7,702 nucleotides of DNA. Source: Dehalococcoidia bacterium. GTDB taxonomy: Bacteria > Chloroflexota > Dehalococcoidia > Tepidiformales > Tepidiformaceae. Both the position numbers and the translations under genes were made by a program. The DNA lies in assembly GCA_023228745.1 (NCBI GenBank), contig JALOAP010000130.1, positions 1 to 7,702 on the forward strand, given 5' to 3'. This document shows positions 6,408 to 7,702 of this stretch, piece by piece; the first letter of the stretch is position 1; each line of letters starts with the position of its first letter. A model generated the notes under the pieces. That model saw only the letters and a list, made by a program, of their open reading frames with translations, was not told the DNA's origin and searched no databases.

Positions 6408-7226
6408 ATGCGCGTTGCATACCTTGGGCCGGCTGGCACCTTCGGCGAAGAGGCGGCGATCCGATTCGCTCCCGAGGCCGAGCGGCTCCCGTTTCCTTCG
6501 CACGCAGCCGTAGCGGCAGCCGTGGAGTCTGGCATGGCGGACCTCGGTGTCGTGGCGATCGAGAACTCGATCAACGGCTCGGTTGCGGAGACGCTCGACA
6601 TCCTCATCCACGAGACCGAACTTCGAATCCAGGCCGAACTGGTGCTGCCGATCGTGCACAACCTCGTGGTGAAGCCAGCCACAAACGCAGACATGGTGAA
6701 GGTCATCTATTCGCACCCGCAGGCGCTCGGACAGTGCCGGAAGTTCATCGAGCGGTGCTTCCCGAAGGCACAGCTAGAGGCGGCCCTGTCGACCACAGAA
6801 GCGGTGCAGCTCGCGCTGCGCCGGGACAACGACGGGGCGGCAATCGCGACGGCGCGGGCGGCGGAGCTGTACGGCGCGGAGGTCCTGGCGAGGGGTATCC
6901 AGGACGCAGCGAACAACGTCACGCGCTTCCTGGTGCTCGGCCACAAGACACCGCCTCCCACGGGGCGAGACCGCACCTCGATCGCGTTTACCTTCGCGGA
7001 GGACCAGCCGGGAGCATTGGCGGGAGTGCTGAACGAATTCGCAAAGCATGGCGTGAACTGCACAAAGATCGAGAGCCGGCCCACGCGTGAGGCGTTCGGC
7101 GAGTACGTCTTCCTGATCGACTTCGAAGGGCACAAGGACGAGCCGGAGATGGCGGCGTTGCTCGAACAGGTAGCCACGCATTGCGCGACCCTGAAGGTGT
7201 TTGGAAGCTACCCGAGGTGGCAGTAG
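6408..7226 (+). CDS. pheA: Prephenate dehydratase with ACT domain
   Basis: The enzyme converts prephenate to phenylpyruvate with loss of water and CO2, the committed step to phenylalanine, in the cytosol. The 272-residue product is the monofunctional type without chorismate mutase. The catalytic PDT domain (1-180) shows YLGPAGTF at 5-12, IENSINGSV at 51-59, SHPQALGQC at 102-110 and the NNVTRF motif at 169-174 with catalytic Thr172. The ACT domain (about 190-265) has GALAGVLNEFAKHGVNCTKI at 202-221 followed by ESRP at 222-225, the phenylalanine-binding site used for feedback inhibition. ENSINGSV differs slightly from the commoner ENSxEGSV. The gene starts 2 bases after trkA with no clear Shine-Dalgarno, so translation is probably coupled. 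Its presence behind K+ regulatory genes is functionally unexplained. Confidence 0.97.
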   Translation: MRVAYLGPAGTFGEEAAIRFAPEAERLPFPSHAAVAAAVESGMADLGVVAIENSINGSVAETLDILIHETELRIQAELVLPIVHNLVVKPATNADMVKVIYSHPQALGQCRKFIERCFPKAQLEAALSTTEAVQLALRRDNDGAAIATARAAELYGAEVLARGIQDAANNVTRFLVLGHKTPPPTGRDRTSIAFTFAEDQPGALAGVLNEFAKHGVNCTKIESRPTREAFGEYVFLIDFEGHKDEPEMAALLEQVATHCATLKVFGSYPRWQ

Positions 7227-7270
7227 GCAGGGAGGCCGGACGCGACGCACGGTCTGCGCCAGCATAACGC

Positions 7271-7299
7271 TTGCAACGGGCGGACAGGCCTGCCACGAT
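7271..7299 (+). promoter_or_regulatory. Possible promoter of the XdhC-like gene
   Basis: TTGCAA (7271-7276) and CACGAT (7294-7299) are 17 bases apart, resembling the hsp20 promoter (TTGCAG, TACGAT). The -10 ends 7 bases before the ATG, so a transcript would start at or next to the start codon. The C in the first -10 position weakens the call. Confidence 0.35.
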
Positions 7300-7306
7300 T
7301 TGGCCC

Positions 7307-7636
7307 ATGCACGACGAGATTTATCGCGAGATCAGTGCGGCCATCGAACGGGGCGAGCCGGTGGTGCTCGCCACGGTAGCGCGGACTCGCGGCTCCACCC
7401 CGCGCAAGACGGGTGCGAAGATGGTTGTCCGCCACGATGGCAGCTTCTTCGGCACCATCGGCGGGGGATGCGGAGAGGCGGAGGTCTGGCAGGAAGCGAT
7501 GGATGTGCTCGCCGACGGCCGAGCGCGGATCGTGTCCGTCGACCTGACCGAACCGACCGACGGCGAAGATAAGATCTGCGGGGGCATCATGGATGTCTTC
7601 GTCGAGCGCCTTGGGGCTTCCGAAACTCCTTCGTAG
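7307..7636 (+). CDS. XdhC/CoxI family protein, N-terminal domain only
   Basis: XdhC/CoxI proteins help mature molybdenum hydroxylases such as xanthine dehydrogenase and CO dehydrogenase by handling molybdenum cofactor and its sulfuration. The 109-residue product covers the N-terminal domain: GEPVVLATVARTRGSTPRKT at 16-35, then GAKM, GTIGGGCGE at 49-57 with the conserved Cys55, and ICGGIMDVFVE at 90-100 with Cys91. Full-length XdhC proteins of 250-350 residues also have a C-terminal Rossmann domain, which is absent here and may be a separate gene. ATG 7307 begins MHDEIYREISAAIERGE, a natural start for the family. It has no Shine-Dalgarno but a possible -10 box just upstream. An earlier in-frame TTG at 7271 would overlap the predicted -35 box and is rejected. 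It starts 80 bases after pheA and is probably a separate transcript. Confidence 0.9.
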   Translation: MHDEIYREISAAIERGEPVVLATVARTRGSTPRKTGAKMVVRHDGSFFGTIGGGCGEAEVWQEAMDVLADGRARIVSVDLTEPTDGEDKICGGIMDVFVERLGASETPS

Positions 7637-7660
7637 CGCGCCAGGCGCGAGACTGGCCGC

Positions 7661-7702
7661 ATGGCCACCGCCCAGGAGCCTGGCAGTGCACCCCTCCGCC
7701 CT
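7661..7702 (+). CDS. Possible start of the next gene, cut by the right edge
   Basis: An ATG at 7661 opens 14 codons without a stop (MATAQEPGSAPLRP). There is no clear Shine-Dalgarno and the peptide is too short to recognise. From its position after an XdhC N-domain gene it could be an XdhC C-domain or another molybdoenzyme-associated gene, but this is only contextual. Confidence 0.2.
   Translation, partial: MATAQEPGSAPLRP

Noticed and set aside
5608..6420. 270-codon minus-strand open frame opposite the second trkA
   Set aside because: It is a shadow of a clear RCK_N/RCK_C protein, with no domain or RBS of its own.
7635..7650. GCGCC-A-GGCGC palindrome after the XdhC gene as a terminator
   Set aside because: The stem is short, the loop would have to consume several stem bases, and there is no T-tract.

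Overview
The window is GC-rich, densely packed bacterial chromosome. The combination of an HspR-type MerR repressor with dnaJ and clpB, a divergent hsp20, leaderless-looking starts and a paired single-RCK TrkA system suggests Chloroflexota or, less likely, Actinobacteriota. This is inferred from gene content; no rRNA or other phylogenetic marker is present.

Left part (1-2754, minus strand): a heat-shock operon read right to left as dnaJ, hspR, a four-helix-bundle (S23/IVS family) gene and clpB, which runs off the left edge. The S23 gene is flanked by inverted copies of a heptamer array (unit near AAGGCGA). One copy encodes the last residues and stop codon of hspR and supplies the S23 ribosome binding site. 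The gene therefore looks like a small cassette inserted into the operon.

Central divergent region (2755-2905): back-to-back promoters with a HAIR-like HspR operator (CTTGATA-N7-ACTCAGG) between them. It probably lets HspR control dnaJ-hspR-S23-clpB leftward and hsp20 rightward. hsp20 (2906-3439) ends at a strong intrinsic terminator.

Right part (3566-7702, plus strand): a DUF4349 lipoprotein and a 61-residue two-helix membrane protein, then a tight cluster of a universal stress protein, two TrkA/RCK proteins and prephenate dehydratase (pheA). After that come a short XdhC/CoxI-domain protein and possibly the start of another gene. The TrkA pair probably gates a K+ transporter encoded elsewhere, and the stress protein may be linked to it. 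pheA makes phenylpyruvate for phenylalanine synthesis and appears to be carried on the same transcript.

Most notable are the S23 cassette with its heptamer-array flanks, the HAIR-like operator, a DnaJ with only two of four zinc-binding repeats, an SD-containing hairpin in front of clpB, and three genes whose -10 boxes lie only 7-10 bases before the start codon. No tRNA, rRNA, CRISPR array or transposase gene was found.
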